Source: Oscillospiraceae bacterium (GTDB lineage Bacteria; Bacillota_A; Clostridia; Oscillospirales; JAAYXM01). From it: a stretch of DNA of 7,982 bases. Position 1 is the stretch's first letter. The number at the start of each line of letters is the position of its first letter. The stretch lies in NCBI GenBank assembly GCA_017408185.1, contig JAFQVE010000398.1:1-7982 (forward strand), in the 5' to 3' direction. Below are positions 6,269 to 7,982 of the stretch, in pieces. The translations under genes and the position numbers were made by a program. A model generated the notes under the pieces. The model had not been told where the DNA came from and did not search any database. It saw only the letters and a program-made list of their open reading frames with translations.

Positions 6269-7831
6269 ATGAAAAGACTTGTTTCACTGGTTTTGGCGAT
6301 GATTATGCTATTCGCTCTTTCGGCGTGTAGCGGCGGAATGGGTGTCGGCAGAGATGTATCCTATGACATTCCGGAAGGGAAGCAGATTCCGGATGATGCA
6401 GTACTGGATGTTATGATCGGCAGTCATGCATCGTGGCCGTACAATGAAAACTGGAAGGTATGGGAATACATTAAAGAAGCAATCGGCGGCACGATTAACG
6501 TAAACGCAATTCCGTCGTCTGATTTCGGAACAAAATTTACCCTTGTTATGGCGGACCCCTCCGCGCTTCCGGATGTTATTGCCTTTGCTAATAAACCCGG
6601 CGCTCTTTCGGACTACGCCGAGCAAGGCGCGTTTCTTGCTTTTGATGATTATGAGGAATTTCTTCCGGATTATAAAGAGTTCTGGGACAGCGTCCCCGAA
6701 GATGAGCAGTGGATGAAAAACATTCAGAAGGGCGTAGACGGAAAGATTTACTTCACTCCGATATACGGAATGGAACGCTCGAAAAATATAAGAGCATGGC
6801 TTTATCGAAAAGATATTTTTGATAAGCACGGTATCAAGGTTCCGGAGACGATGGATGAGGTCTATGAGGTGTCAAAAAAGCTTAAGGAACTGTACCCGGA
6901 TTCGTATCCGTTCTCTATGCGCAGTGGGCTGATAAACATCAATGTTATCGGTTCGTCATGGAAGCCTAATTTCCGCTATGACGCATACTATGATTTTGAA
7001 AACGGAAAGTGGAGCTACGGCGCAACTGAGAGCGAGGTTATGCTTGATATCGTAACCTTCTTTAAGAAGCTGTACGATGAAAAGCTTATCCCTGCCGACT
7101 ATTTTACGATAAACAGCTCAACATGGCAGGAGCTTGTTTCAACAAACCGCGGCTTTATAATGCCGGAGTATCAGATACGTATAGACTTTTTCAATAACAT
7201 AGCAAGAGAACAAATTCCCGGCTTTAATCTTACCGCAATGAAGCCGCCTCGCGCAGAGAACGGAATGGGAATTAATATGGTGAACAAATACAATTCCGAT
7301 CCGACGGGCTTTGCGGTTGCCAATACCGGTAATGAAGAAAGCATTGCAAATGCTTTCAGGTATGTAAACTGGTTCTACTCCGACGAGGGCAGTCAGCTCG
7401 TTTCGTGGGGTAAAGAGGGAGAGACCTATGAGAAAGTTGACGGTAAGAAGAAATTCATTTACTCTGACGACAGCAACAACGCACAAATCCTTTACGGCTT
7501 CCAGACCATAGGCTCGTATCTCCGCATAGACCCCGCTGCGGCAGATGCGTGTATGTCGGAAGAACAGAGTGCAACGACGGACTTTGTGCTTGAGTATACC
7601 TATCCCCATCTTGACCCGACTGTATATATAAGCTTCTCGTCTGAAGATAAAACGAAGTTGTCTGAATATAACACAACGCTCAAGACTTTTGTGGATGAAA
7701 ATATACAGAAATTTGTTATCGGTCAGCGCCCGATTGCTGAATGGGATGATTTCCAGAAGGAGCTTTCCGAGCTTCCGGTTGAAGAGCTTCTTGAAATCTA
7801 CGATAAAACCTATCAGAGAATAAGCCGGTAA
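6269..7831 (+). CDS. ABC transporter extracellular solute-binding lipoprotein (sugar-type, LplA-like)
   Basis: Membrane-anchored lipoprotein that captures a solute, most likely an oligosaccharide, outside the cell and passes it to an ABC importer. Of 520 residues, 1-19 form a lipoprotein signal peptide (MKR, a hydrophobic stretch, lipobox LSAC) and C20 is the lipid-modified residue. The mature part has the large two-lobed binding-protein fold: an N-terminal lobe from about 45 (VLDVMIGSH, then DFGTKFTLVMADPSALPDVI), the DGKIYFTPIYG segment (157-167) and RKDIFDKHGIKVPETMDEV (180-198), and a C-terminal half with NWFYSDEGSQLVSWGKEGETY (367-387) and FVIGQRPIAEWDDF (482-495). These resemble the long sugar-binding proteins that partner LplB/YtcP-type permeases; this is recognition by pattern, not by search. 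The ATG has a strong ribosome site. It lies 122 bases after the esterase on the same strand, across the palindrome pair. No permease gene begins within the remaining 151 bases. Confidence 0.92.
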   Translation: MKRLVSLVLAMIMLFALSACSGGMGVGRDVSYDIPEGKQIPDDAVLDVMIGSHASWPYNENWKVWEYIKEAIGGTINVNAIPSSDFGTKFTLVMADPSALPDVIAFANKPGALSDYAEQGAFLAFDDYEEFLPDYKEFWDSVPEDEQWMKNIQKGVDGKIYFTPIYGMERSKNIRAWLYRKDIFDKHGIKVPETMDEVYEVSKKLKELYPDSYPFSMRSGLININVIGSSWKPNFRYDAYYDFENGKWSYGATESEVMLDIVTFFKKLYDEKLIPADYFTINSSTWQELVSTNRGFIMPEYQIRIDFFNNIAREQIPGFNLTAMKPPRAENGMGINMVNKYNSDPTGFAVANTGNEESIANAFRYVNWFYSDEGSQLVSWGKEGETYEKVDGKKKFIYSDDSNNAQILYGFQTIGSYLRIDPAAADACMSEEQSATTDFVLEYTYPHLDPTVYISFSSEDKTKLSEYNTTLKTFVDENIQKFVIGQRPIAEWDDFQKELSELPVEELLEIYDKTYQRISR

Positions 7832-7982
7832 ACACATAAATTAAGTCCAGCTAAGAATTGTCAATAGTGGATTTAAAAAATGACAAAAAATTTTCTTTGA
7901 TAATTTATGGTATGGCAAACAAACCTTATGAGAAATACTCAAAAAGGCAAGTTTGGTGTAGTTGAATAGTATTAAGCAACAA
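7832..7982. other. AT-rich tail after the binding-protein gene, no supported gene
   Basis: This 151-base end stretch is clearly richer in A and T than the coding DNA before it. Short frames occur (for example ATG at 7913, reading MANKPYEKYSK before a stop), but none has a good ribosome site or a recognisable product. I see no clear hairpin plus T-tract terminator and no complete terminal repeat. It may be a leader for a downstream permease gene, or the edge of another element. Confidence 0.5.

Noticed and set aside
7139..7837. A 232-codon minus-strand frame opposite the solute-binding protein
   Set aside because: It has no recognisable domain or ribosome site and lies antisense to a well-supported lipoprotein gene. 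A TTGACA on the minus strand near 7860 has only a poor -10 and is not taken as a promoter for it.
7949..7964. TTTGGTGTAGTTG near the window end resembles one arm of palindrome 2 (TTTGGTGTTGTAG)
   Set aside because: Only the first eight bases align cleanly, there is no matching second arm, and no hairpin forms. It is probably coincidence.

Overview
The window looks like a chromosomal segment of an anaerobic, Gram-positive-type bacterium, most likely an uncultured gut- or rumen-type Clostridia (Bacillota). This is inference. It rests on an S-layer-homology (SLH) surface protein with an InlB-type B-repeat, a rubrerythrin (an anaerobe peroxidase), a lipobox-bearing solute-binding lipoprotein, AGGAGG-type ribosome binding sites and moderate GC content. 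No RNA gene, CRISPR array or complete mobile element was seen.

Layout. Positions 2-1075 (+) hold the C-terminal part of a cell-surface protein: a divergent B-repeat, an InlB B-repeat, then three SLH modules. Its start lies upstream of the window. A perfect 10-bp hairpin at 1098-1120 separates it from the convergent copA (1136-3340, -), a P1B-1 type Cu(+) exporter. copA is divergent from rubrerythrin (3423-4001, +), and the 82-bp gap between them carries an inverted repeat that could be a shared operator. A 16-bp perfect stem at 4011-4048 ends rubrerythrin and the convergent araC-type gene (about 4086-4952, -). That regulator is divergent from a CE15-like (glucuronoyl esterase-like) hydrolase (5106-6146, +), which is followed by a sugar-type ABC solute-binding lipoprotein (6269-7831, +). 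The last 151 bases are AT-rich with no supported gene.

How the genes fit together. There appear to be two functional blocks. One is a metal and oxidative stress pair (Cu(+) export plus peroxide reduction). The other is part of a carbohydrate-uptake locus: a cupin/AraC sugar-type regulator, a solute-binding protein to capture an oligosaccharide outside the membrane, and a hydrolase without a visible signal peptide that would act on the imported, possibly esterified, sugar. The ABC permeases and glycosidases expected in such a locus are not in the window.

The most noteworthy points are the esterase with Asp at the canonical Glu position and apparently cytoplasmic; two overlapping perfect palindromes (6169-6209) between esterase and binding protein; a 10-bp palindrome at the araC/esterase divergent promoter; the copA/rubrerythrin inverted repeat; and an unusual HP-motif variant in CopA. 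I did not see a clearly novel multi-gene system.
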